A stretch of 9,277 nt of DNA from NCBI GenBank assembly GCA_016217875.1, contig JACRFN010000105.1:1-9277 (forward strand), written 5' to 3'. The notes under the pieces were generated by a model, which had not been told where the DNA came from, did not search any database, and saw nothing but the letters and a program-made list of their open reading frames with translations. Position numbers and translations under genes: made by a program. Shown in pieces: positions 1 through 5,880 of this stretch (positions within the stretch are counted from its first letter, which is position 1; every line of letters begins with the position of its first letter). Source of the DNA: Candidatus Kerfeldbacteria bacterium. GTDB taxonomy: Bacteria > Patescibacteriota > Patescibacteriia > Veblenbacterales > UBA10138.

Positions 1-245
1 ACAACAGGCAACTGACGTGTACCAGCTTCAGCTCGCAGCGCTTGAAGTACGCCAAAACCGTCAAGCTTAGGTAAATCTACATCCAACAAAGCCAGATCGG
101 GTTTAACTTCACGGATGAGCGCCAGGCCCTTGGCGCCGTCTGAGGCGCAACGCACGGTGAAACCCTCATTAACAAACTTAGTTTCATACAAACGCTGCAG
201 AAAAGAATCGTCTTCGACTAAAACTATGGTATAAGCATTGGTCAT
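1..245 (-). CDS. CheY-like response regulator receiver domain, C-terminus cut by window edge
   Basis: This is the first 81 codons of a gene starting at the ATG on 243-245 and running off the left edge. The protein opens MTNAYTIVLVEDDSFLQRLY. The acidic pocket (E11, D12, D13) and the phosphoacceptor Asp55, within LLDVDLPKLDG, are those of a two-component receiver domain. Thr/Ser and Lys switch residues would lie near the cut or beyond it, so it is unknown whether an output domain follows. It is downstream of pilB across a 90-base repeat gap and may be cotranscribed. Stand-alone receivers such as PilG/PilH regulate twitching in proteobacteria; a similar role here is inferred from position only. 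No partner kinase is visible. The start is preceded by GATTT with no Shine-Dalgarno sequence. The receiver fold is near certain; its target is unknown. Confidence 0.9.
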   Translation of the reverse strand, partial: MTNAYTIVLVEDDSFLQRLYETKFVNEGFTVRCASDGAKGLALIREVKPDLALLDVDLPKLDGFGVLQALRAEAGTRQLPV

Positions 246-339
246 AAATCAATGGTCAATAATCAGTAAACAGTAACCATTAAAACTTAAAATTATAAAT
301 TATTGTTTGTTGATGCCTGATCATTGTTTGCTAGCTTAA
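242..339. repeat. Phased 7-nt degenerate repeat run between pilB and the response regulator
   Basis: The plus strand reads in steps of exactly seven from 242: tcataaa (242), tcaatgg (249), tcaataa (256), tcagtaa (263), acagtaa (270), ccattaa (277), aacttaa (284), aattata (291), aattatt (298). The same phase continues with gtttgtt (305), gatgcct (312), gatcatt (319) and gtttgct (326), reaching the pilB stop codon. The first unit contains the response-regulator start codon in reverse complement. Neighbouring units resemble each other more than distant ones. No gene or clear terminator is seen here. Confidence 0.75.
292..297 (-). promoter_or_regulatory. Possible -10 element upstream of the response regulator
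   Basis: On the minus strand this is TATAAT, a perfect -10 hexamer, inside an 18-bp element (287-304) that also occurs upstream of the pilin (2632-2649). A start about 7 nt downstream would give a leader of roughly 40 nt. No recognisable -35 lies 16-18 bases upstream, and the gap is AT-rich, so the match may be chance. Confidence 0.25.
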
Positions 340-2090
340 TCGTTGGTAGCCGTAAACACTTCTTCAATAGTAGTAGTGCCTTGCAACACCTTAAGCAAAC
401 CGTCCTGCTCCATAGTTAGCATGCCCTGACGCTTAAATTCAGCGCGCACAGCCGCCGGATTAGCCCCGGCAATAATAATCTGCTGCAGCTCAGGGGTGTT
501 GGCCAGGGCCTCAGCCATCACCGTCCGGCCGCGGTAGCCGGTAAAGTCGCAACGACTGCAACCCTCGCCTCGTTTAAACATCCAAGGTTCCACCGGCAGT
601 TGCGATTTATAATCGTCTGGCACATTACTCAGGGAGGTTCTGACCCGCTCCATCATCTCCTCGGGCGGGGCAAAATCCTTAACGCAATACCTACATATTT
701 TGCGCAATAAACGCTGAGCTATGACAACATTAATAGTTGAGGCTAAAAGGAAAGGCTCGATATGCATATCCAGCAGGCGCGGCAAGGCACCGAAAGCGTC
801 ATTGGTGTGCAGGGTGGACAAGACGATATGACCGGTAAGTGAGGCATGAATCGCCAATTCAGCCGTTTCCGTGTCACGAATTTCACCCACCATGATAATA
901 TCAGGGTCCTGACGCAGAATGGAACGTAAACCAGAGGCAAAGGTCAAAACAATCTCAGGATTTATCTGCGACTGGTTAATACCCTCCAGATAATACTCAA
1001 TCGGATCCTCTAGGGTAATGATATTAACACCTTCTTGATTCAGGGTGCTGAGCGCAGCATAAAGGGTGGTTGATTTACCGCTACCCGTAGGCCCGGTGAC
1101 CAGAAACATACCGTGCGATTTATTAATATTATCCTGAATAACCTTCAAGACCTTACCCCAGAAACCAAGTTCCTCAAAAGTCTTGGCGCCGGAGGAGCTG
1201 TCAAGAATACGCAACACTACTTTTTCCGTATTAAGAAGCGGCAGGGTGGACACGCGGAAATCAATGGTCCGCCCGGCAATGGTCAAACGAATACGCCCAT
1301 CTTGCGGCAGACGCGTTTCATCAAGTTTAAGATTAGCCAACACTTTAATACGCGAAATAATGGCGGAATGAATGTAGCGCGGCAAAACAATAGAAGTATG
1401 CAACACGCCGTCGATGCGATAGCGCACGCGCGTCTCATCTTCCACCGGCTCAATATGAATATCCGAAGCTCCGCCTTCTATGGCATGGCGGAAAATAACC
1501 GCCACCATTTTGGCCACGGGGGCGGTTTTGACTACTTCTTCCAATTTACCGCCGGCCTCCTCCGCCTCCGCCCCTCGCTTGGCTCCTGGCACTTCCTGGA
1601 ATTTGCCCTCGGCTAAACTCAGGGCCTCTTTGACTTCACTGGTCAAGCTGCCGTACTGTTTGAAGGCCGAAGCCAGACCCTCGGCGCTGGTAATAAAATA
1701 ATGCGGCTTCCAACCAGACTCCCGACCCATAAACTCCACTGCCTCAATCGCTTTAAAGTTGGCTGGATTTATCATGGCTACCGACACGTCGCTAGCCCGG
1801 CGCTCAAAAGCCACCAACTGGTAGTTCTCGGCAATTTCAAAAGGAATCAGTTGCAACACCTCGCGCTGGATGTCCTTGTCTTGCAAATCAACATAAGGCA
1901 TGTTAAAAAGCTGGCTTTTGGCCTGCACCAAATCAGCTGGCTTAACCAGCTGACGCAGTACGAGCACGTCTTCCACCGATTTCCCTTCGGCCGCGGTTGC
2001 TTTGACCACATCTTTAACCTGCTCTTGGGTCAGCAGCTTCTTGGACAAAAGGATATCGGTCAGCTCCAAGTTGACCTTGGTTTTAGTCAT
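336..2090 (-). CDS. pilB: Type IV pilus assembly ATPase PilB (GspE/PulE family)
   Basis: Cytoplasmic hexameric ATPase that powers pilin polymerisation at the inner-membrane platform. I choose the ATG at 2088-2090 (584 residues, MTKTKVNLELTD). An in-frame TTG at 2115-2117 would add nine residues but places a hairpin inside the coding region. Numbering from that TTG, an N-terminal MshEN-type domain spans about 15-160 and is followed by a charged linker. The ATPase core has the arginine-rich ASDIHIEP...RVRYRIDG segment (217-237), Walker A GPTGSGKST (342-350), Asp box IITLEDPIEY (366-375), Walker B with DIIMVGEIRD (406-415) and His box GHIVLSTLHTND (429-440). Two CXXC pairs (C475/C478, C520/C523) form the zinc-binding site of PilB/GspE. 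Length is normal and no catalytic motif is missing. PilT-like retraction ATPases lack the N-terminal domain. The pilin lies directly upstream, 39 nt from this ATG. No Shine-Dalgarno is present. Confidence 0.96.
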   Translation of the reverse strand: MTKTKVNLELTDILLSKKLLTQEQVKDVVKATAAEGKSVEDVLVLRQLVKPADLVQAKSQLFNMPYVDLQDKDIQREVLQLIPFEIAENYQLVAFERRASDVSVAMINPANFKAIEAVEFMGRESGWKPHYFITSAEGLASAFKQYGSLTSEVKEALSLAEGKFQEVPGAKRGAEAEEAGGKLEEVVKTAPVAKMVAVIFRHAIEGGASDIHIEPVEDETRVRYRIDGVLHTSIVLPRYIHSAIISRIKVLANLKLDETRLPQDGRIRLTIAGRTIDFRVSTLPLLNTEKVVLRILDSSSGAKTFEELGFWGKVLKVIQDNINKSHGMFLVTGPTGSGKSTTLYAALSTLNQEGVNIITLEDPIEYYLEGINQSQINPEIVLTFASGLRSILRQDPDIIMVGEIRDTETAELAIHASLTGHIVLSTLHTNDAFGALPRLLDMHIEPFLLASTINVVIAQRLLRKICRYCVKDFAPPEEMMERVRTSLSNVPDDYKSQLPVEPWMFKRGEGCSRCDFTGYRGRTVMAEALANTPELQQIIIAGANPAAVRAEFKRQGMLTMEQDGLLKVLQGTTTIEEVFTATND

Positions 2091-2096
2091 ATTAAT

Positions 2097-2115
2097 GAGC
2101 CGGCACAAACGGCTC
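2097..2115 (-). other. Hairpin between pilin and pilB
   Basis: Perfect inverted repeat with 6-bp arms (2097-2102 and 2110-2115; GAGCCG/CGGCTC on the minus strand) and a 7-nt loop. It lies in the 39 bases between the pilin stop (2130-2132) and the pilB ATG (2088-2090). The next bases on the minus strand are ATTAAT, not a U-run, so it is not a standard intrinsic terminator. It could act as an mRNA processing or 3'-stability element favouring the pilin, or as a translation-modulating stem ahead of pilB. It is rich in G and C relative to its flanks. Confidence 0.5.
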
Positions 2116-2129
2116 AAATAAAATTTCGA

Positions 2130-2600
2130 CTAGGGAATAAGTCCACCCTCATTCACTAAACCAGCGCCGTCAGTTCCTTCTTGCCAGAAGTTTGCTGTAA
2201 AGGAAGTAGCACTAGCCGCATTTAAGGCGTAATTACAGGCTGCTGTAGCCGGATTAGCGCAAGCACCCGTACCGTTGGGGTCTTTAAGGTTGGCTATATT
2301 GGGCAAAAAGTCATCAAGACCAGTTGAGCCGGCGCTACCGACGCAAGTATTAATCTGTTGGGGCGGGGTTAAACTAGCTCCAGTTCCGTCTTTACAAGCT
2401 CCGGCATACGTTTTTCCAACATCGTAATACATCTCCATGGCAGTTTGTAAGGTCTTCATATTAGACAACCTTGTGGCATCGCGCGACCTAATTCTAGCAT
2501 TGTTTAATGCTACCATGGCCAAGGTGGACAACAACCCAATAATCGAGATCACGACCAGAAGCTCGATGAGGGTGAAGCCTTTAAATTTATTATGTTCCAT
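2130..2600 (-). CDS. Type IV prepilin (PilA/GspG-like major pilin candidate)
   Basis: A 156-residue prepilin. The leader MEHNKFKG is followed by FTLIELLVVISIIG, so prepilin peptidase should cut after Gly8 and N-methylate Phe9; the conserved Glu at mature position +5 is present. Residues 9-32 form the hydrophobic helix that anchors the subunit in the membrane and packs the pilus core. The next stretch (35-60, ARIRSRDATRLSNMKTLQTA) continues the helix and resembles pseudopilin/GspG and CPR pilins. The globular domain has four cysteines (69, 86, 114, 122), enough for two disulfides, and a Gly/Ala/Asn-rich C-terminus. It is the only prepilin here, directly upstream of the assembly ATPase, so it is likely the structural subunit, although a minor pilin cannot be excluded. 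The ATG follows ATATAT with no Shine-Dalgarno; a heptamer repeat occupies the upstream gap. Confidence 0.95.
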   Translation of the reverse strand: MEHNKFKGFTLIELLVVISIIGLLSTLAMVALNNARIRSRDATRLSNMKTLQTAMEMYYDVGKTYAGACKDGTGASLTPPQQINTCVGSAGSTGLDDFLPNIANLKDPNGTGACANPATAACNYALNAASATSFTANFWQEGTDGAGLVNEGGLIP

Positions 2601-2606
2601 ATATAT

Positions 2607-2649
2607 GAGTTAAGAGTTAAGAGTTAAGAATTTAAAATTATAAATTATT
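2607..2649. repeat. Heptamer tandem repeat upstream of the pilin
   Basis: On the plus strand three exact copies of gagttaa (2607-2613, 2614-2620, 2621-2627) are followed in the same 7-nt phase by gaattta (2628), aaattat (2635) and aaattat (2642). The last two units lie within an 18-bp element (2632-2649) shared exactly with 287-304. The array starts six bases upstream of the pilin ATG and fills most of the 58-base gap to the preceding gene. Confidence 0.85.
2637..2642 (-). promoter_or_regulatory. Possible -10 element for a pilin-proximal promoter
   Basis: The minus strand reads TATAAT here, 37-42 bases upstream of the first base of the pilin ATG region, which would give a leader of about 30 nt. 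No good -35 hexamer is present at 16-18 bases spacing (ACCATG at 17). An internal promoter would make sense for a protein needed in large amounts, but the evidence is the single hexamer in an AT-rich repeat. Confidence 0.3.
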
Positions 2650-2658
2650 TACTTTGCT

Positions 2659-2970
2659 TCATGGTGTTCTCTCAAACGGATTTGATTTCCCTAAACCCCT
2701 GGGTTCCACTGGCACTTCACCGTAAATTTTTAAGTTAATGAATCTTGGGTCTTGCAACAATTTCCGGTTCAGCTCAGTTGGCGTTCTCGCCCCAAGTATA
2801 CCATCACCTGTGGGTAGGTCAGTAGGCAGGTTCACTCCGGCCGGAGCGGTTGGGCCGGGTGTGGAAAAAAAATTCTTGTAAACTACCACCCCTATTATAC
2901 CCCAAACCACCACCATAATACCAGCATATAGAGCGATACGTTGTTTAGATAATCCTTTGCGGGCAAGCAT
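2659..2970 (-). CDS. Small single-pass membrane protein in the PilP position
   Basis: A 103-residue protein I do not recognise by name. A short basic N-terminus (MLARKGLSKQR) is followed by one transmembrane helix (about 12-31) and a proline-rich linker (37-60), giving a predicted N-in topology. The C-terminal part (about 65-100) holds TELNRKLLQDPRFINLKIYG and ends GLGKSNPFERTP. The NPF-type ending recalls the (R/N)-x-PF segment of PilP, and the gene sits after pilO, where pilP often lies. There is no lipobox and no room for a PilP beta-domain, so it is not a classical PilP. It may be a minimal linker between the PilM-PilN-PilO platform and the envelope. Repeat-filled gaps flank it on both sides. 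Its ATG follows TTTCATCT, with no Shine-Dalgarno. It ends in TGA, showing TGA is a stop in this organism. Confidence 0.8.
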   Translation of the reverse strand: MLARKGLSKQRIALYAGIMVVVWGIIGVVVYKNFFSTPGPTAPAGVNLPTDLPTGDGILGARTPTELNRKLLQDPRFINLKIYGEVPVEPRGLGKSNPFERTP

Positions 2971-2975
2971 AGATG

Positions 2976-3080
2976 AAATTTAAAATTGAAAAATCAAAAA
3001 TCAAAATTATTGATTGAAATTGAAAATTTTATAATTTTGCATTGTCATTTTGCATTTTGATATTTTCATTTTGCATTTCT
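2976..3080. repeat. Fifteen-unit phased heptamer run between pilO and the small membrane gene
   Basis: The plus-strand sequence steps by seven from 2976 without losing phase: aaattta (2976), aaattga (2983), aaaatca (2990 and 2997), aaattat (3004), tgattga (3011), aattgaa (3018), aatttta (3025), taatttt (3032), gcattgt (3039), cattttg (3046, 3053 and 3067), atatttt (3060), catttct (3074). The result includes a 13-bp direct repeat, tcattttgcattt, at 3045-3057 and 3066-3078. The array fills almost the whole 108-base gap and its last unit overlaps the pilO stop codon. No hairpin plus U-run terminator is evident. Confidence 0.8.
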
Positions 3081-3711
3081 ACGGCAGATACGCTGTGCGG
3101 AAGCTTAAGTTGTAGGTAGTTTCCTGGCCGCCGGTTATAAAAGTCAACGAGGTTAAGTTAAGCCAACGCACGGCCTCGGCTGAGGAGGCGATAAATTGCT
3201 TAAGCCCCTGGTAACTGCCTCCGGCCAGACTGATGTTTACCTGCAGATCTCGCACTTCTTCCATTGCTCCACCACCTCCCCTACTCTCCTGCACACCCAC
3301 CACCTCACCCGCTTCGTTGCGAATCAAGCGACTGACTTCAACCTCGGTACCGCCCACCAAATTTAATCCGTCGAGCGCCAGAGTAGAGGCTTTGGCCAGA
3401 CCATCAAATTGGGCTATCAAAGTAGGTAGGTCCTGACCCCGCGGCAACACCAAATCGAGCCTAGCCAAATCACGGCTTGAAAGCTCGCTATACTGCTGGC
3501 TGATAGTTGATAAATTTTTAAGCTCAGTCTCCAGCATCTGAGTGGCTACCTTAAGCACCTCTTGATCGGGCAAAGCGCGCAAATCTGACCACAACGGTCG
3601 CAGAGCCAAGAGCCAACCAAGAACCAACACCGCCACCACCGTACCAATAATCAGCATGACCTGGTGACGCGGGGCGTAGCTTGAGGAACGACTTTGACCG
3701 GTAAAAGCCAT
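3079..3711 (-). CDS. pilO: Type IV pilus inner-membrane platform protein PilO
   Basis: A 210-residue bitopic protein of the PilO family, which pairs with PilN to form the periplasmic alignment platform of the T4P motor. A short cytoplasmic tail (1-16) precedes a transmembrane helix (about 17-37). A coiled-coil-like segment (about 40-80) follows, then a ferredoxin-like periplasmic domain. The stretch LVLPRGQDLPTLIAQFDGLA (87-106) is the typical PilO junction, in which an LP turn precedes the first helix of the globular fold. A four-glycine loop (145-148) interrupts the domain. It begins seven bases after the pilN stop, so the two are translationally close, and membrane topology matches that of PilN. 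The start at 3709-3711 is preceded by ATAGTTT and no Shine-Dalgarno. Sequence identity to characterised PilO is likely low; the call relies on topology, the LP motif and order. Confidence 0.87.
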   Translation of the reverse strand: MAFTGQSRSSSYAPRHQVMLIIGTVVAVLVLGWLLALRPLWSDLRALPDQEVLKVATQMLETELKNLSTISQQYSELSSRDLARLDLVLPRGQDLPTLIAQFDGLAKASTLALDGLNLVGGTEVEVSRLIRNEAGEVVGVQESRGGGGAMEEVRDLQVNISLAGGSYQGLKQFIASSAEAVRWLNLTSLTFITGGQETTYNLSFRTAYLP

Positions 3712-3718
3712 AAACTAT

Positions 3719-4813
3719 CTACTGTTTAACCACGACTTGAGGCTTAAACACCTCGGGTACAAGAGTTAAAGTAAAAGTAAAAGTGACGCTAGGTTTAATC
3801 TCACCGCCCCCGGGATTAAGCTTAAGCCCGCTCACTTCCACTGCGCTAACCTCATTGGCATCGGCCAAAGCGCGCATTTGTTTGGCCACGTCGGTAAAAG
3901 AGGCGGCCAGGCCTGCCAGCGTCACTTTGCCGCCGCTGTCGGCGGCTAAAGAAGAGTAAGATACGCTGGGCACGACTGTCCGCTCCAAAAAGGCAAAGAG
4001 CGGCAACCAATTCAAGCGTGAAGACAAAAGTCCGTCCACGGCCTGCAATCTTAGCTGGAAAGCCAGAGCTTTTTCTGTTTGCTGGCGCGATTGCTCAAGT
4101 CGAGCCTGCAGCTCTGTGACTCTGTTTTGTAGAGCTTCACTAATCGCCGTCTGCTGGCTGCGATAAAAAATCATCCCGACATAAACTATTATCACCATCA
4201 CGACAGCTGCGGCACCTGAGGCAGCTATCATTAGCCAAGAACGACGCGATAAATCAGCTCGTTCGGCTGAAGGGATTAGGTTGACTCCAGCCAGATCTCC
4301 CAAAAACGGCCTAGTTGTTGCCGTGGCTGAGGCTTTCGTAGCTGGGGCTTTGATTTGAGAGGTTATTGACGGCGGAAGTTGAGGAGCCGGGGAAATTGAA
4401 CTGGCGGCAGCCGGAGCGGACACTGAGGGCTTGCCATTGCCGTTCTTGACTCGCTCGTTCTTGGTGGCCAGACTAACCGAGGCTGGTAAGAGCCTGTCCG
4501 GGACGGCCTCTTTTTTAACTATAACCTGAGGCTCAAACGTAGTTGGCTTAGGCGATACAGCCCGCGTGGGCGAAGCCTGAGCCGCTACTGCTGCGGGCGG
4601 CGGCGTTACGCTGGCCTTTGATTTTTTAGAAAAAAATCCACCCAGCCTCTTAACCAAGCCTGCCCACCTTGACGGTTGGCTGTGAGCTGGCTCGGGCTTG
4701 GCTTGGGGTTTAGAAAACTCTACCGAATGCGACTGCCCCTTAGGCGCCGGGGGCTTGGCTCGAGGGCTGCCAGTTGTTTGACTCTGCTTTAAAAAATTTA
4801 TATCGTTAAACAT
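3719..4813 (-). CDS. pilN: Type IV pilus platform protein PilN with long disordered N-terminal extension
   Basis: A 364-residue PilN-type protein, much longer than the roughly 180-200 residues of proteobacterial PilN. The PilN core begins at GVNLIPSAERAD (176-187), matching the INLLP-type peptide that inserts into a PilM groove. A transmembrane helix (about 193-217), a coiled coil (about 218-252) and a periplasmic domain with VTLAGLAASFTDVAKQMRAL (297-316) follow. The first 170 residues are cytoplasmic, rich in Pro, Ala, Ser and Lys, and probably disordered. They open with MFNDINFLKQ, which itself resembles the PilM-binding motif, and contain a basic amphipathic patch (WAGLVKRLGGFFSKKSK, 50-66) that could touch the membrane. 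The gene starts four bases after the pilM stop, so the two are probably coupled. The core assignment is solid; the roles of the extension are inferred. Confidence 0.92.
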   Translation of the reverse strand: MFNDINFLKQSQTTGSPRAKPPAPKGQSHSVEFSKPQAKPEPAHSQPSRWAGLVKRLGGFFSKKSKASVTPPPAAVAAQASPTRAVSPKPTTFEPQVIVKKEAVPDRLLPASVSLATKNERVKNGNGKPSVSAPAAASSISPAPQLPPSITSQIKAPATKASATATTRPFLGDLAGVNLIPSAERADLSRRSWLMIAASGAAAVVMVIIVYVGMIFYRSQQTAISEALQNRVTELQARLEQSRQQTEKALAFQLRLQAVDGLLSSRLNWLPLFAFLERTVVPSVSYSSLAADSGGKVTLAGLAASFTDVAKQMRALADANEVSAVEVSGLKLNPGGGEIKPSVTFTFTLTLVPEVFKPQVVVKQ

Positions 4814-4817
4814 AAAC

Positions 4818-5873
4818 TTAAACTATATCTCGCATAGCGAGACCAATGGCCGTGGCAAAACGCGGGCCAATCTCCTCTAAAATCGGTTTAAGTTCCACCG
4901 GCACGCTCACTCGCGCCCAAGGGTCGCCCACATAACACTTTATTTGGAACATATTCTCCAAGTACTGCGGCAAGTTAGACAAAAAGGCCGAACCGCCGGT
5001 GAGTATAATTTTTTCTACGGACTGAGGAGACTGGCTCTGATATAAACTGAGACTGTACTTAATTTCATTAATCATCGGACTGATAGTGGTCTCAATGGTT
5101 TTTGGTATGTTACCGGCCGCCGTGGGGGTGGCGGACAAACCGATATCGCGCTTAAATTGTTCGGCCCGTTTGAGATCAATATTCAAACTATGCGCCACGG
5201 CCTTAGTTAAAGTCAAACCCCCGATATCAATGCTACGGTTCAAAATTGGTATGCCCTTCTCAGCAATGCAGATATCCGTTGTCACATCGCCTAAATCAAC
5301 TACCATCACCGAGCCGGCGCCGCCGCCCACCAAAGACCTCTCCATAGCAAAAGCCTCGGTCTCGAGACTCAGCAATTCCAAGCCCGCGCCTTTAAAAATA
5401 TCCAAATATTTCTTAACCACGTTCTGGGGCGCGGCCGTCAGCAGGACGCGGATATCTTTGCTCGCCTCTTCAGCTATCGTCGGGGTGCGGCTTAAAAGCT
5501 TCCAGTCAAGAATCATCTCTTCAATAGGCATGGGCACGAATTTGCGCGCTTCCCAACGCACGGCCGCGGCCAACTCTTTGTCTGACATTTGCGGCAGGCT
5601 GATGACTGAACTGAAAACCGTAAAAGTGGGCAAAGCGGCCACGGCCTTAGTGGTAGTGGTATGAGCCTGACGACAAATCTCTTTTAAGGCGCCCACGATA
5701 CGCTCCAAGTCTTGGTTAGAATCAACTCTGGTGGCATCGGCCGGCTGTTCGGCCCGGCCGTAAGTGACTAAATAAGGCGTGCGATTGGGCCCGGCCCCGA
5801 GCTCCACCAGCTTAATGCTGGAGGCGCCAATATCAATGCCCAAATACGACCGCTTTTTACTAAAAAAACCCAT
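4818..5873 (-). CDS. pilM: Type IV pilus actin-like cytoplasmic platform protein PilM
   Basis: A 351-residue FtsA/actin-fold protein that binds ATP and the N-terminal peptide of PilN, joining the cytoplasmic side of the pilus platform. I start at the ATG on 5871-5873 (MGFFSKKRSYLGIDIG). An in-frame TTG at 5895-5897 would add eight residues translated from repeat sequence. Numbering from that TTG, phosphate-1 motif LGIDIGASSIKLVEL is at 19-33, the SHS2/1C-like subdomain lies around 80-185 (TFTVFSSVISLP and VRWEARKFVPMP are characteristic), phosphate-2 motif VVDLGDVTTDICI is at 199-211, and the adenosine motif IILTGGSAFLSNLPQYL is at 297-313. All nucleotide-binding motifs look intact and length is typical. 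It is the first gene after the 6099-6127 promoter, behind a leader of roughly 220 bases. No Shine-Dalgarno is seen. Confidence 0.95.
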   Translation of the reverse strand: MGFFSKKRSYLGIDIGASSIKLVELGAGPNRTPYLVTYGRAEQPADATRVDSNQDLERIVGALKEICRQAHTTTTKAVAALPTFTVFSSVISLPQMSDKELAAAVRWEARKFVPMPIEEMILDWKLLSRTPTIAEEASKDIRVLLTAAPQNVVKKYLDIFKGAGLELLSLETEAFAMERSLVGGGAGSVMVVDLGDVTTDICIAEKGIPILNRSIDIGGLTLTKAVAHSLNIDLKRAEQFKRDIGLSATPTAAGNIPKTIETTISPMINEIKYSLSLYQSQSPQSVEKIILTGGSAFLSNLPQYLENMFQIKCYVGDPWARVSVPVELKPILEEIGPRFATAIGLAMRDIV

Positions 5874-5880
5874 AGATTGG

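Noticed and set aside
1113..1616. Plus-strand open frame of 167 codons, and others at 5086-5664, 1701-2159 and 7408-7698
   Set aside because: They lie antisense to strongly supported genes and their translations show no family motifs or sensible composition.
2091..2117. TTG start for PilB adding nine residues
   Set aside because: The extension would be translated through a hairpin and has no Shine-Dalgarno; the ATG at 2088-2090 gives a normal short N-terminus.
2607..2627. CRISPR array or regulatory iteron reading of the gagttaa repeats
   Set aside because: Units are 7 bases with no spacers and no cas genes; the array fits the heptamer pattern seen in the other gaps.
2659..2970. Classical PilP lipoprotein
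   Set aside because: There is no lipobox cysteine (the protein has no cysteine at all) and it is too short for the PilP beta-domain.
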